Counted from the first letter of the stretch, positions 9,025 through 18,059 are shown. The stretch is 43,660 bases of DNA from Kiloniellaceae bacterium (GCA_021776095.1 JAJFGO010000096.1:1-43660); one strand, 5' to 3'. The notes: generated from the sequence alone by a model not told the origin. Numbers and translations: made by a program.

Positions 9025-11916
9025 ATGGATGCCGACGCCGCCACCAAAGCCCCAAGGGACGTGCCTGCCGCCGAGTTGGTCCGAGGCGAGACCCCGGCGC
9101 TTAGCCTGGAGGCCGCGGCGCAAGCCATCGCCGAGGCCGGCTTGGCGCCCGAGGTGGCGCGCGCGAAGTTTCTGGAACTTCTGAAACAGCGTCTCGCGGA
9201 GGGCCGAGCCACGGTTCGCGCGCGCTTCGAGGACAGCCATTCCGGGCGCGCCGCCGCGCGCGAACTCTGCGCCCTGACCGACGAGGCCGTGCGCGGCATT
9301 TACAGCTTCGCAAGCGAACATCTCTATCCCCTGGCAAATCCCTCGACCGGCGAGGTCTTGTCCCTGGCCGCCGTCGGCGGCTATGGGCGCGGCGAGATGG
9401 CGCCGCAGTCGGATATCGATTTGCTGTTCCTGTTGCCCTACAAGCTGACCCCGCGCAGCGAGCAGGTTATCGAGACCGTGCTCTATTTCCTATGGGACCT
9501 GGGTTTCAAGGTCGGCCACGCAACCCGTTCCCTGGACGATTGCGTGCGTTTGGCGCGCGGTGATCTGACGATCTGCACGAGCCTTCTGGAATCGCGCTGG
9601 ATCCATGGCGACGAGGATTTGTTCCAGCAGTTCAAGCGCCGCTTCCATCGCGACGTCGTACGCAGCAAGGGCGCGGCGCGCTTCGTCGAGGCCAAGCTGG
9701 CCGAACGTGCCAAGCGGCACGAGCGCCACGGCGGTTCGCGCTATTCCCTGGAGCCGAACATCAAGGAGGGTAAAGGCGGCCTGCGCGACCTGCACACGCT
9801 CTATTGGATCGCCAAATATCTCTATCAAGTCGGCGACATCTCCAAGCTGATCGAACGCGGCGTCTTCAGCCGCCAGGAAGTGCGCCGTTTCGACAAGGCG
9901 GAGGAATACCTCTGGAGCTTGCGGTGCCGACTGCATTACCAGACCGGGCGCGCCGACGAGCGTCTGACCTTCGATCTGCAGAGCGCCCTGGCGCCGCGCA
10001 TGGGCTACACCCGCCACGCCGGCACCCAAGCGGTCGAGCGCTTCATGAAGCACTACTTCCTAGTCGCCAAGGACGTCGGCAATCTGACCCGTATCTTCTG
10101 CGCAGCGCTGGAGGCCGCGCACGACCGGCGTTCGCGATTCCGTCTGCCGACCCTGACACGGCGCCGCTCGATCGAGAAATTTCGCGTCGAGGCTGGCCGG
10201 TTGAGCATCAAGAACCCCGAGACCCTGGCCGAGGCTCCGCGCGACATGTTGCGCCTATTTCATGTGGCGCAGAAGCACGACATGGATATCCACCCCGAGG
10301 CCCTGCGCTGGATCACCCAAAACCTGAAATACATCGACAAGGACCTGCGCAACGATCCCGAGGCCAACCGTTTGTTCCTAGACATGATGACCTCGCCCAA
10401 CGACCCGGAGCGAACCTTGCGGCGCCTGAACGAAGCCGGTGTCTTTGGCCGCTTCGTGCCCGATTTCGGCCGGGTCGTGGCGCAGATGCAGTTCAACATG
10501 TACCACCACTACACGGTGGACGAGCACACCCTCTTCGCGATCGGTATCCTGCACCGGATCGAGCAAGGCGCGCTCAAGGACGAGGTACCGATCGCCAGCG
10601 AGGTGGTGCACAAGGTGTTGTCGCGCCGCGTGCTCTTTTTGGCGATCCTGCTGCACGATATTGCCAAGGGGCGCGGCGGCAACCATTCGGAGGTTGGCCA
10701 GCGCATCGCCAATAAACTGTGCCCGCGTTTGGGCTTGAGCGACGAGGAGACGGAGACGGTCGCCTGGTTGGTCTTGCACCACCTGGCCATGTCGGAGACC
10801 GCCTTTAAGCGCGACCTGGCCGATCCGCAGACCATCGCCGACTTCGCCACCCTGGTTCAATCGCCCGAGCGCCTGCGCCTGCTATTGGTCCTGACTGTGG
10901 CGGATATCCGCGCTGTCGGCCCCGGGGTGTGGAACGCCTGGAAGGCCGCCCTGCTGCGCGACCTCTATTGGCGCACCGAGGAGGTTCTGTCCGGTGGGGT
11001 CGCCGAGGAAAGCCGCAAGGCCCGCATCGCCCATACCAAGGACCGCTTGAGCGAGGCCCTACACGACTGGACCAAGAAGGACCTCAAGGCGCATTTCGCG
11101 CGCGGATACGATCCCTACTGGCTATCGGTCGATCACGACACACTGGTACGGCACGCCCGAATGGTGCGCGAGGCGGAGCGGAGCCAGACGCCCCTGACCG
11201 TCGATACCCGGATCGACCGCTACCGGGAGATCACCGAGGTCACGATCTACGCGGCCGACCATGCCGGCCTATTCAGCCGCATCGCCGGGGCCTTGGCGGT
11301 CGCCGGCGCCAGCGTCGATGCCGCGCGCATCTTCACCCTGGCCAACGGTATGGCGCTCGATACCTTTTATGTGCGCGGCGCCCAGGGCGGCAGCTTCGAC
11401 CGGCCGGACCAGATGGCGCGCCTATCCGCGACCATCGAGAAAACCCTGTCGGGGCGTTTGCGTCCTGACCAGGAACTGGCCCGGCGCGCCTCCGGCATTC
11501 CCAGCCGCCTGCGCGTGTTCAAGGTGCGGCCGCGCGTCCTGATCGACAACAAGGCGAGCGCGCGCGCCACCGTGATCGAGGTGAATGGACGCGACCGGCC
11601 CGGCCTGCTGTACGAACTGACCCTCGCACTGACCCGCCTGCACCTCATGATTCACGGCGCGCGCATCGCGACCTTCGGCGAGCGCGCGGTCGACGTGTTC
11701 TATGTCAAGGATGCCTTGGGCGACAAAATCGAGGCCCCGGCGCGCCTGGCCAAGGTGCAAAAGCGTTTGATCGAGGTCCTGAGCCAAAGCGAGGCCGCGC
11801 CGGCGAAGCCCGAGAAAAAACCGGAAAAGAAATCGGAAAAGAAAGTCGGGACTAAAGCGGAGAAAACCGCTGCCCGTAAGGCAGCGCCCAGCCCTCGACG
11901 TTCGGCAGCGACGTAA
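9025..11916 (+). CDS. glnD: [Protein-PII] uridylyltransferase / uridylyl-removing enzyme GlnD
   Basis: Bifunctional nitrogen sensor that adds or removes UMP on PII proteins in response to glutamine. The 963 residues show, in order: nucleotidyltransferase motif GGYGRGEMAPQSDIDLL (118–134; catalytic Asp 130 and 132), an HD hydrolase domain (His 501; HDIAKGRGG at 544–552) and two ACT glutamine-sensing domains (from about 735, EVTIYAADHAGLFSRIAG, and 848, VIEVNGRDRPGLLYELT). It ends in an unusual Lys-rich tail of about 35 residues. ATG 9025 is chosen because upstream in-frame sequence lies over the divergent lipoprotein and is not GlnD-like. Confidence 0.96.
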   Translation: MDADAATKAPRDVPAAELVRGETPALSLEAAAQAIAEAGLAPEVARAKFLELLKQRLAEGRATVRARFEDSHSGRAAARELCALTDEAVRGIYSFASEHLYPLANPSTGEVLSLAAVGGYGRGEMAPQSDIDLLFLLPYKLTPRSEQVIETVLYFLWDLGFKVGHATRSLDDCVRLARGDLTICTSLLESRWIHGDEDLFQQFKRRFHRDVVRSKGAARFVEAKLAERAKRHERHGGSRYSLEPNIKEGKGGLRDLHTLYWIAKYLYQVGDISKLIERGVFSRQEVRRFDKAEEYLWSLRCRLHYQTGRADERLTFDLQSALAPRMGYTRHAGTQAVERFMKHYFLVAKDVGNLTRIFCAALEAAHDRRSRFRLPTLTRRRSIEKFRVEAGRLSIKNPETLAEAPRDMLRLFHVAQKHDMDIHPEALRWITQNLKYIDKDLRNDPEANRLFLDMMTSPNDPERTLRRLNEAGVFGRFVPDFGRVVAQMQFNMYHHYTVDEHTLFAIGILHRIEQGALKDEVPIASEVVHKVLSRRVLFLAILLHDIAKGRGGNHSEVGQRIANKLCPRLGLSDEETETVAWLVLHHLAMSETAFKRDLADPQTIADFATLVQSPERLRLLLVLTVADIRAVGPGVWNAWKAALLRDLYWRTEEVLSGGVAEESRKARIAHTKDRLSEALHDWTKKDLKAHFARGYDPYWLSVDHDTLVRHARMVREAERSQTPLTVDTRIDRYREITEVTIYAADHAGLFSRIAGALAVAGASVDAARIFTLANGMALDTFYVRGAQGGSFDRPDQMARLSATIEKTLSGRLRPDQELARRASGIPSRLRVFKVRPRVLIDNKASARATVIEVNGRDRPGLLYELTLALTRLHLMIHGARIATFGERAVDVFYVKDALGDKIEAPARLAKVQKRLIEVLSQSEAAPAKPEKKPEKKSEKKVGTKAEKTAARKAAPSPRRSAAT

Positions 11917-11976
11917 TACCAGGCGCCACGTTACGCTGCGACACGACCCTGCGATCGGGAAAGACCAGACGCCGGA

Positions 11977-12636
11977 TCAAGACTTGCGGCGCGCGGCGTC
12001 TCCCGTCGCCAGGGTCCATTCGACCAGGCGGCGCATAACCTTGCCCAGGGCCTCGTCGAAGGCGTCGATCACCGCCGGAATCGAATCGCCCGCTGCCGGC
12101 TCGCTCGCCTCGAAGGATTCCGAGCCTATGATCGCACGCCGCGGCATCTGGACCAGGCGGGCCGCCAAGTTGACATGCGCGCGCGGCGTGCCGCCATTGA
12201 AGTATTCGACCTGAAACTCGCGCAATTCCGTCTTCAAGACGAAGTCGGCGCGCAAGCTCACCACATCGCGCCCGACCGCGACGATACGATCCGAATTCTC
12301 GAAGGATTCGATCATCAAGGTTTGGATCATCTGGGGCGCGCGGTCCGACCATTGTGCGCGCGCATAGTATTCGAGCTGCAGCGGCGCGCGTTGCAGGGCG
12401 ATCCGCGTGGTATCGATCCCGGCATTCGCGATCGGCGCATCGAGAACCAGTTGCCAATCGACCCGCGGCAGGTCGTCGCGGAATGTGCTCTTGGGGGTCA
12501 GGCGATAGAGTTCCGGCGGCGGACCCTGGCCCGGCACTGCCACGTTGCACGCCGCCACCAGACCAGCGGCCGGCAGGCTGAGCGCAAGACGAAGCGCTTG
12601 GCGCCGAGGCATTCCGGAGGTCATCGAGCGGCCCAT
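11977..12636 (-). CDS. ABC-type transport auxiliary lipoprotein (PqiC/DUF330-like)
   Basis: A 219-residue lipoprotein (twin-arginine-like MPRRQALRLALSLPAAGLVAAC, lipid Cys about 30) with the PF03886-type pattern PPPELYRLTPKSTF…DLPRVDWQLVLDAPIANAGIDTTRIAL and ALGKVMRRLVEWTLA near the end. These proteins sit in the periplasm and accompany MCE/Mla lipid transporters. It is the last gene of the mlaE–mlaF–mlaD operon, 202 bases after mlaD. MTSGMPRRQ (start 12624) is an alternative start. Confidence 0.85.
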   Translation of the reverse strand: MGRSMTSGMPRRQALRLALSLPAAGLVAACNVAVPGQGPPPELYRLTPKSTFRDDLPRVDWQLVLDAPIANAGIDTTRIALQRAPLQLEYYARAQWSDRAPQMIQTLMIESFENSDRIVAVGRDVVSLRADFVLKTELREFQVEYFNGGTPRAHVNLAARLVQMPRRAIIGSESFEASEPAAGDSIPAVIDAFDEALGKVMRRLVEWTLATGDAARRKS

Positions 12637-12774
12637 CCTAGGTTGCGGCCGGACCGCACCCGGCCCGGCCTGCTGTGCGATTTCGGCGCTTCGGCCGCGT
12701 GAGTCCGCGCTGCCATTTGTCGTCCCCCGTTTGCTGGTCCCGCGGAGCCCGCGGCGGCCAAGCTACTATGGCGG

Positions 12775-12799
12775 AAAGGCTCTATGGGACCAAGCCTTT
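12775..12799 (-). terminator. Hairpin after mlaD
   Basis: AAAGGCT (12775–12781) and AGCCTTT (12793–12799) form a 7-bp stem 40 bases past the mlaD stop, without a clear T-run. It is a weak terminator or attenuator candidate before the auxiliary lipoprotein. Confidence 0.3.
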
Positions 12800-12838
12800 G
12801 CTCTTGGGCGTCCGGTGCGCAGGGCTGCTGGGAGACCG

Positions 12839-13867
12839 CTAACGGGCCTCGTAACCTTGCTGACGATTGCCGAAGAAGAACCGCGCGGGGTCGCGCTCGA
12901 TATCCGTCGTCACCCGATTAAGTGCGGTCGCCAGATTGCGCAGCTCGACCAGCAGAACGGTGAGCTCCGCCAAACCCGTCGAGGTAAAGTCGCGGACCCC
13001 CTCGCGGTTTTCGGTCACCATGTTCTTCAACTCTCCGCTCATGGCGGTGAAGTTCTTCGCGGTGGTCCGCAGATCGGCGATCAGAGCGCGCGCGTCCGAG
13101 GCCGTGGCGGTCACCGAGTGGTCGATGCCGGACGCCATGATATCGACCGAGGTCAAGGTGCCGTCCAGGCGCCCCACCAACTTGGTGCCGTCGCTCTTAA
13201 GCGTCACCGCCATGTCTTCCAGGGCACCGGCGGCGCCGCGCAGGTGCGCCATGGTGGCCCCAGCGTCGGCGATCAGCGAGCCGACATCGTCCTTGCGCGC
13301 GGCCACGGTATCACTGATCTCGCTTAGGCTTTCCAGAATTCCGCCAATTTGAGCCCGGTTGCTGTCATTCAGGAGGTCGTTGGCCCGGACGAGCAGAAGG
13401 TCGATCTTTTGAACCAGTTCAGGCGCGCCCTCGAGCACTTGTTGCAGCGAGGACCGCCGCGCGGCGATGACCAGGCGGCGCTGGCCCGGCTGGATTTCCA
13501 AGGGCGGCGAATCGGAGGTGGTCTCGCCGAGCAGAACGTAGAGCCCGCCGGTCAGGCCCTCGATTTCCATGGTGGCGACGGTATCGCTGCGCACCGGAGT
13601 TTGAGCCTCGACCTCAATGGTGACCGTCACCCGGTCGGGCCGCGCGCCGTCCAGGCCAATGCCGATTACCTCGCCCGTGCGGACCCCGCGGTAGCGCACC
13701 GGAGAGCCAACCTTCAGGCCGGTGACGGAACCCTCGTAGTGAATGTCGTAACGGCTGAACTGAACGTCGAACTGGAACTTGGCCAGCCACAGGACGAAAA
13801 CGACCAACCCCAGGGCTAGGGCGATCACAAAGCCGCCAACGAAGAGATAGTTTGCCCGCGTTTCCAT
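12839..13867 (-). CDS. mlaD: MCE-domain lipid-binding protein (MlaD family)
   Basis: A 342-residue periplasmic substrate-binding component of an Mla-type phospholipid ABC transporter. One N-terminal anchor helix (about 8–29, FVGGFVIALALGLVVFVLWLA) is followed by one MCE domain (about 38–120, HYEGSVTGLKVGSPVRYRGVRTGEVIGI and IEGLTGGLYVLL). A long helical region (150–330) is expected to form a hexameric tunnel. Gene order mlaE, mlaF, mlaD and lipoprotein supports the assignment. The E. coli protein is shorter; the long helical tail is typical of alphaproteobacterial versions. Confidence 0.92.
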   Translation of the reverse strand: METRANYLFVGGFVIALALGLVVFVLWLAKFQFDVQFSRYDIHYEGSVTGLKVGSPVRYRGVRTGEVIGIGLDGARPDRVTVTIEVEAQTPVRSDTVATMEIEGLTGGLYVLLGETTSDSPPLEIQPGQRRLVIAARRSSLQQVLEGAPELVQKIDLLLVRANDLLNDSNRAQIGGILESLSEISDTVAARKDDVGSLIADAGATMAHLRGAAGALEDMAVTLKSDGTKLVGRLDGTLTSVDIMASGIDHSVTATASDARALIADLRTTAKNFTAMSGELKNMVTENREGVRDFTSTGLAELTVLLVELRNLATALNRVTTDIERDPARFFFGNRQQGYEAR

Positions 13868-13916
13868 TTGTCAGCCGTTGCCCATGCCTAGCGCGCCGGT
13901 CTTGCCCGCTATTGGT

Positions 13917-14744
13917 TCAGTCGGTGTTAGCTCGGTCGGTGGTGACGTGCCCGTTCGCGATCTGCTTGGCGGTACCGGCCGCCGCACGCCCGCGCGGCCC
14001 TAAAAAGTAATCTTGAATCCATTCGTCCGGTTCGCGCAACAAGTCCTCGATGGTGCCAAGCTTAACACGTTTGCCGATCAGCACCGCAACCTGGTCGCAA
14101 ATCGCGTAAAGGCTATCCAGGTCGTGGGTAATCATGATCACGGTCAAACCGAGGGTGCGTTGCAGTTGGCCGATCAGTTCGTCGAAACGCGCCGCGCCGA
14201 TTGGATCGAGGCCGGCCGTTGGCTCGTCCAAAAACAAGATCTCGGGGTCAAGCGACAAGGCGCGCGCCAGACCGGCGCGCTTGCGCATACCGCCGGACAA
14301 CTCGGAGGGATATTTGTGGGCGGCCTCCGGCGGCAAGCCAGCCAGAGCGATCTTGATATCCACCAGATCGCGGCGTATGGCCCGGCTCAGCTGGCTGTGC
14401 TCCTTCAGCGGCACCTCGATGTTCTGCGCCACCGTCAGCGACGAGAACAAGGCGCCGTCTTGAAACAGCAAACCCCAGCGCCGTTTCAGGTCGCGCCAGC
14501 CGGCATCGTCCAAGGCGCATGTATCCTGGCCGAACACCTCGATACGGCCCGCGGCGGGGCGCATCAGGCCAACGATCTCGCGCAGTAGAACCGACTTGCC
14601 GGAGCCGGAGCCGCCGACGATCCCGACCACCCGGCGCGGATCGATGTCGAGGTCCAAATTTTCGTGAATCACCTGTGGTCCGAAGCGGGTGCAAAGCCCT
14701 CGGATTCGGATGATCGGCCCGTTCTGCTGATCGCGCGCATTCAT
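13917..14744 (-). CDS. mlaF: ABC transporter ATP-binding protein (MlaF family)
   Basis: A 275-residue ATPase of the phospholipid transporter. Walker A GGSGSGKS (44–51), Q-loop LLFQDGALF (about 92–100), signature LSGGM (149–153) with the MlaF-type MRKRAGLARAL that follows, Walker B EILFLDEPTAGLDP (168–181), and switch His in MITHDLDS. It starts nine bases after mlaE, so it is tightly coupled. The C-terminal tail (REPDEWIQDYFLGPRGRAA) matches MlaF-type interaction segments. Confidence 0.94.
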   Translation of the reverse strand: MNARDQQNGPIIRIRGLCTRFGPQVIHENLDLDIDPRRVVGIVGGSGSGKSVLLREIVGLMRPAAGRIEVFGQDTCALDDAGWRDLKRRWGLLFQDGALFSSLTVAQNIEVPLKEHSQLSRAIRRDLVDIKIALAGLPPEAAHKYPSELSGGMRKRAGLARALSLDPEILFLDEPTAGLDPIGAARFDELIGQLQRTLGLTVIMITHDLDSLYAICDQVAVLIGKRVKLGTIEDLLREPDEWIQDYFLGPRGRAAAGTAKQIANGHVTTDRANTD

Positions 14745-14753
14745 CGGCCAAGC

Positions 14754-15905
14754 CTAGATCTTCAAATAGGAGAACATGATCGAGAACATGGCGTCGATCA
14801 CGATCACCAGGAAAACCGCCTCAACCACCGCGCGCGTCGTCTGCTGACCGACCGATTCCGCACTGCGCGACACCTTCAGCCCCTCGTAGCAGCCGACCAG
14901 TCCGATGATGAATCCGAAGATCGGCGCCTTGAGAATGCCGACCCAAAACGACCACATGGTGACTGCCTCGCTCAACTGCCGGGTGAACCGCACGAAGGAA
15001 ATATCCAGGACCGCGGTTGCCATGACGGCGCCGCCCAAGAGGCCCATGATGTCGGCGTAAAAGGTCAGCAGCGGCATGACTACGATGAGCGCCAAGACCC
15101 GCGGGGCGACCAAGACTTCCATGGGGTCGAGACCGATGGCGCGCATGGCGTCGACTTCCTCGTTGACGGTCATAGTGCCAATCTGCGCGGTGAAGGCGGA
15201 GCCGGACCGCCCGGCGACCATGATCGCGGTCAAGAGGATACCCATCTCGCGCAGCACCCCGACCGCGACCAGATTGACAGTGAAAATCTGGGCCCCGAAG
15301 CGCGCCAGTTGATCGGCGCCCTGATAGGCCAGGACCACGCCGATCAGGAACGAAATCAAGCCGACGATCGGCATGGCGTTCAGGCCCGACTGTTCCATGT
15401 GGCTGAACCAGGCGGTCCAGCGCAGACGCCAAGGCTTGACCGCCAGGCGGAATAGCACGCTGACCGTGTGACCTAGGAAATTGGTCAGGTCGCGCCCTTC
15501 CCGGCAAATGAAGACGGTCGACGCACCAACCCGCAAGAGTATGGCGATCAGGGGATTTTCCGGCTCCGGCTGCGGCGGGCAGGGAATGTCGCTCTTGGCC
15601 ACGGTCTCGATCAGGCCGGCGGTTGCCTTGCCGGCGCCGACCAATTCGACTTCCAAGCCCTGGGCGCGGAATTGTTTGATGGTCTTGTAGACCAGCCAAG
15701 CGCCGGCGGTATCCATCGCCGCGACCGCCGCGATATCTAAGCTGACCCGGCGCGCGCCGGGCAGCGGCGCGGTATCGAGCGCCGCAGCCTGCTTCCCGAT
15801 CCGCTGGGTTACCCAGGCGCCGCCGAGGGCGAAAGCCAGGGTATCCGCCTCCTGCCTAGCCTCGACCCAGGGCGTATCGTCGCCGGTGGTTTGGGACATG
15901 GCCAT
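14754..15905 (-). CDS. mlaE: STAS–MlaE fusion permease of the phospholipid ABC transporter
   Basis: A 383-residue inner-membrane permease. Residues 1–105 form a STAS-like domain (ARRVSLDIAAVAAMDTAGAWLVYKTIKQF), a role played by the separate MlaB protein in E. coli. From about 125 on is the MlaE permease, with several membrane helices and the conserved GLISFLIGVVLAYQGADQLARFGA, EMGILLTAIMVAGRSGSAFTAQIG and the internal loop MTVNEEVDAMRAIGLDPME. MSQTTG (start 15899) is an equally possible start. It heads the Mla operon. Confidence 0.94.
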   Translation of the reverse strand: MAMSQTTGDDTPWVEARQEADTLAFALGGAWVTQRIGKQAAALDTAPLPGARRVSLDIAAVAAMDTAGAWLVYKTIKQFRAQGLEVELVGAGKATAGLIETVAKSDIPCPPQPEPENPLIAILLRVGASTVFICREGRDLTNFLGHTVSVLFRLAVKPWRLRWTAWFSHMEQSGLNAMPIVGLISFLIGVVLAYQGADQLARFGAQIFTVNLVAVGVLREMGILLTAIMVAGRSGSAFTAQIGTMTVNEEVDAMRAIGLDPMEVLVAPRVLALIVVMPLLTFYADIMGLLGGAVMATAVLDISFVRFTRQLSEAVTMWSFWVGILKAPIFGFIIGLVGCYEGLKVSRSAESVGQQTTRAVVEAVFLVIVIDAMFSIMFSYLKI

Positions 15906-15911
15906 GGACGC

Positions 15912-16070
15912 CTAGGGGTCCGTTTCGGACGGCGTCGGGCGCGGAAACGCCGCGTCGATCTCGCCAATGGGCGCCGTTCCCGCATCCCAGGGCTTCGGAA
16001 TCGCAAAGCAACCCGGCCGCTCATGCAGCGCTTGAAAGGCGCGCGCCTTTTCGGACTGCGTTAGGGGCAA
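15912..16070 (-). pseudogene. Remnant of an isocitrate lyase/PEP mutase family gene
   Basis: Read leftward from a TTG at 16070, 52 codons give LTQSEKARAFQALHERPG, then CFAIPKPWDAGTA, which is the characteristic N-terminus of isocitrate lyase/PEP-mutase family enzymes (usually about 250–280 residues). The frame then jumps to PIGEIDAAFPRPTPSETDP and a TAG. The catalytic core is missing, as if by an internal deletion, and the ATG is lost. It sits between mlaE and osmC. The identity of the C-terminal piece is uncertain. Confidence 0.6.
16035..16050. repeat. Perfect 16-bp palindrome
   Basis: AAAGGCGCGCGCCTTT, fully self-complementary, lies inside the remnant gene. It may serve as a weak bidirectional terminator or be chance in GC-rich sequence. 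Confidence 0.35.
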
Positions 16071-16113
16071 GGTTTAACTCCTCTTGGATCGCGACTTGCA
16101 CCGGCCTGGATAA

Positions 16114-16593
16114 TCACGCGGCGTGGCTGGCCTCGGTCACCTGCGGCTCGTGGGTGACCGGGAAGTTGACGGAATTGGCAATGAAGCACTGAGCGTGGGC
16201 GTCCTTATGAAGGGCGCGGGCCTTGGCCAGGTCGCTGCCCGGCGCGACAACCACGCGCGGCCGCAAAGTCACTTCGCTAAAGTGCCCGCCGTTGTGTTTC
16301 AGAACCATGGTGCCGCTCGCGTCGTCTTCGTAGGAACAGACCTCAATCTTCGCGCGCGCGCAATCGGATAGATAGGTTAGCATGTGGCAGGCGGAAAGGG
16401 ATGCAACCAAGAGGTCTTCAGGGTTGTGCAAGGCGGGATCGCCCTTGAACAGCGGATCGGCGCTGCCTACGATCGGCGGCTTGCCGGAAATCTCCACCGA
16501 ATACTCGCGCGAATAGCCCGCGTAGTCCCTGACCGGCCCTCGGGTGCCGCCGGTCCAAATCAACTTCGCCGCATAGCTGTGTTCCTTGGCCAT
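16114..16593 (-). CDS. OsmC family peroxiredoxin-like protein
   Basis: A 159-residue OsmC-type thiol peroxidase that reduces organic hydroperoxides in the cytoplasm. The two redox cysteines are seen at 69 (SLSACHMLTYL) and 136 (HAQCFIANSV), with the typical GKPPIVGSADPLFKGDPALHNPEDLLVAS lead-in, split here only for reading. Length and start (MAKEHSYAAKLIWTGG) are normal. It lies downstream of an AhpD-like gene, which suggests an oxidative-defence group, though they are separated by 78 bases. Confidence 0.92.
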   Translation of the reverse strand: MAKEHSYAAKLIWTGGTRGPVRDYAGYSREYSVEISGKPPIVGSADPLFKGDPALHNPEDLLVASLSACHMLTYLSDCARAKIEVCSYEDDASGTMVLKHNGGHFSEVTLRPRVVVAPGSDLAKARALHKDAHAQCFIANSVNFPVTHEPQVTEASHAA

Positions 16594-16671
16594 TTATGCC
16601 GTGTCTCCAGTTATTTCGGAAATGTCATGAGCGCGGCGACAAACAGCGCCTCGCGAAACGCCCGCACCAAA

Positions 16672-17265
16672 TCAGCGCCCGCCCGCCAGCACCGGCAGAT
16701 CTTCCGGTTTGCCGCCCTTGGACAGCATATCGTCCATGACGCCGTCCTCCATGCCGATCTGCAAGGCCTCGTTGAAGCGGTTGAAAAAGCCGCACAGGGC
16801 CGTGCGCAGAGTCAATTCCACGATCTGTTCCTCCGTGAAGTGCGCGTGCAACTGCGTGAATATCTGATCGCGGATCATTTGCGGCCGGGTCGTGACCTGG
16901 ACCGCGTAATCGCGCACCAGACGGTCGCCCTCATCCAGGCCGGGGCAATCGGGCTCCAGGATACGCGCCGCGGTTTCGGGCGCCAGGCCCTGCTCGATCA
17001 GGCGCGGGGTGTGATGCGCCACGCAGTAGGCGCACTCGTTGAGCCTAGAGACCGTGACCACGGCGATTTCCAGATACCGCTTGGGCAGGACAGCCTCGTC
17101 CGCCATCTCCATGAGCATCGCCATCAGGTGGCGCAAGGCCGGCGGGCGATGGGCGAAGATCTTGACCTGATTCAAAAACGGGCCGTAGCTATCCGCGAAC
17201 GCGCGGTAGATCGGCCGCAGGTCTTCCGGCACCTCCTCGATCGAAACGTCGCGTACGCGGGCCAT
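16672..17265 (-). CDS. Carboxymuconolactone decarboxylase family (AhpD-like) protein
   Basis: A 197-residue all-helical protein with the CMD/AhpD redox motif NECAYCVAHH (Cys 78 and 81, His 85), which points to a peroxidase-like or thiol-reductase role rather than a true decarboxylase. It starts MARVRDVSIEEVPEDLRPIY. It lies between a small hypothetical gene and osmC on the same strand. The substrate cannot be told. Confidence 0.87.
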   Translation of the reverse strand: MARVRDVSIEEVPEDLRPIYRAFADSYGPFLNQVKIFAHRPPALRHLMAMLMEMADEAVLPKRYLEIAVVTVSRLNECAYCVAHHTPRLIEQGLAPETAARILEPDCPGLDEGDRLVRDYAVQVTTRPQMIRDQIFTQLHAHFTEEQIVELTLRTALCGFFNRFNEALQIGMEDGVMDDMLSKGGKPEDLPVLAGGR

Positions 17266-17310
17266 GGGGCTCTCCTCGGTATTGGCGGCGGAGTGTACCG
17301 CGAAGCCGAC

Positions 17311-17679
17311 TCAGGGTGAAGGGCGCCCCGTCCGGCCCCAATAGTCTATGGCGGCGGCGAGCGCCGCGCCGTGCGCCTCTGCCGCGGCCGGGCCCCGGTC
17401 CGGACCCTCGTAGCGGCCCAATTCGGCCAGAAGTTGGAAGAAACCCCGCCCGGGGATACCCGCCCCGGCGCGGCTCACCGCCAAGGCCGCGATCAAGGGC
17501 CGGCCGGCCGCGTGATCCTCGCGGATCAGGGTTTCGAGCGCGAGGGTCAGTTTGTGAATACCGTGTGGCGGCGGCACCGGCACCAGGGCGGCAAGATCGC
17601 GGTAGGTCACGGTCTGCCCGGCCTTGGCCAGCGGCAGCAGCGCGGCGCGAACGGCAGCGTTCATGGCAGGGTCCGACAT
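17311..17679 (-). CDS. Hypothetical protein, possible winged-helix fold
   Basis: A 122-residue protein when started at MSDPAMNAAV (ATG 17679); a longer in-frame start exists at 17754 but would overlap the 43-residue peptide gene. VTYRDLAALVPVPPPHGIHKLTLALE resembles the DNA-binding half of alkyltransferase-like proteins, but the PCHR motif is absent, so this is only a suggestion. It may be cotranscribed with the peptide gene 46 bases upstream. Confidence 0.65.
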   Translation of the reverse strand: MSDPAMNAAVRAALLPLAKAGQTVTYRDLAALVPVPPPHGIHKLTLALETLIREDHAAGRPLIAALAVSRAGAGIPGRGFFQLLAELGRYEGPDRGPAAAEAHGAALAAAIDYWGRTGRPSP

Positions 17680-17725
17680 ACCAGCCAGAATAGGCCCGCG
17701 GCCGCCGCTCGGCACCATGAAAGGC

Positions 17726-17857
17726 CTAGAAATCGGCGATGAGGGGCAAGGCAAGAATAAGAACGAATGGAACGGCGAATACGGCGCCGACCAGAACGGC
17801 CAGGCAATCGTAAACGAAAAGCGGATTCTTTTTTCGATAGGTAATTCGCTGTGGCAT
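17726..17857 (-). CDS. 43-residue single-helix membrane peptide (paralog A)
   Basis: MPQRITYRKK starts a 43-residue peptide with a basic N-terminus and one membrane helix (about 17–40, LAVLVGAVFAVPFVLILALP). ATG 17857 has CGGAGAGG exactly eight bases upstream, identical in sequence and spacing to the leader of paralog B at 18843–18974. Ungapped, the two peptides share 13 of 43 residues, including R4, K10, D17, LAV 19–21, G24, PF 30–31 and P38. A longer in-frame start at 17965 would run through the operator sites and is rejected. Function unknown; possibly a small subunit of a membrane complex. Confidence 0.72.
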   Translation of the reverse strand: MPQRITYRKKNPLFVYDCLAVLVGAVFAVPFVLILALPLIADF

Positions 17858-17950
17858 GGTCTCGCCCTCTCCGAGATGGGGCGCGCGGCCCCTGGTGTTC
17901 ATGTCTCCGTGTTCATGGGGACTACCTAACCGGAGACGGCCTCCCGGAGA

Positions 17951-17998
17951 TGTGACCGCAGTCACAGCGGCATCGTTCCAGGTGTGACGGACGTCACG
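17951..17998. promoter_or_regulatory. Paired CRP/FNR-family type palindromes upstream of peptide A
   Basis: TGTGACCGCAGTCACA at 17951–17966 is a perfect TGTGA-N6-TCACA, and TGTGACGGACGTCACG at 17983–17998 matches 9 of 10 bases. The centres are 32 bp apart, about three helical turns. They begin 94 bases upstream of the peptide A start. The palindromes are seen; which CRP/FNR-type regulator binds is inference. Confidence 0.65.
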
Positions 17999-18059
17999 CC
18001 GGCGATACTTTTCGGAAATATTATGGAAGATCGGGCCTGGATGCGCGCCTAGAGCCCGG

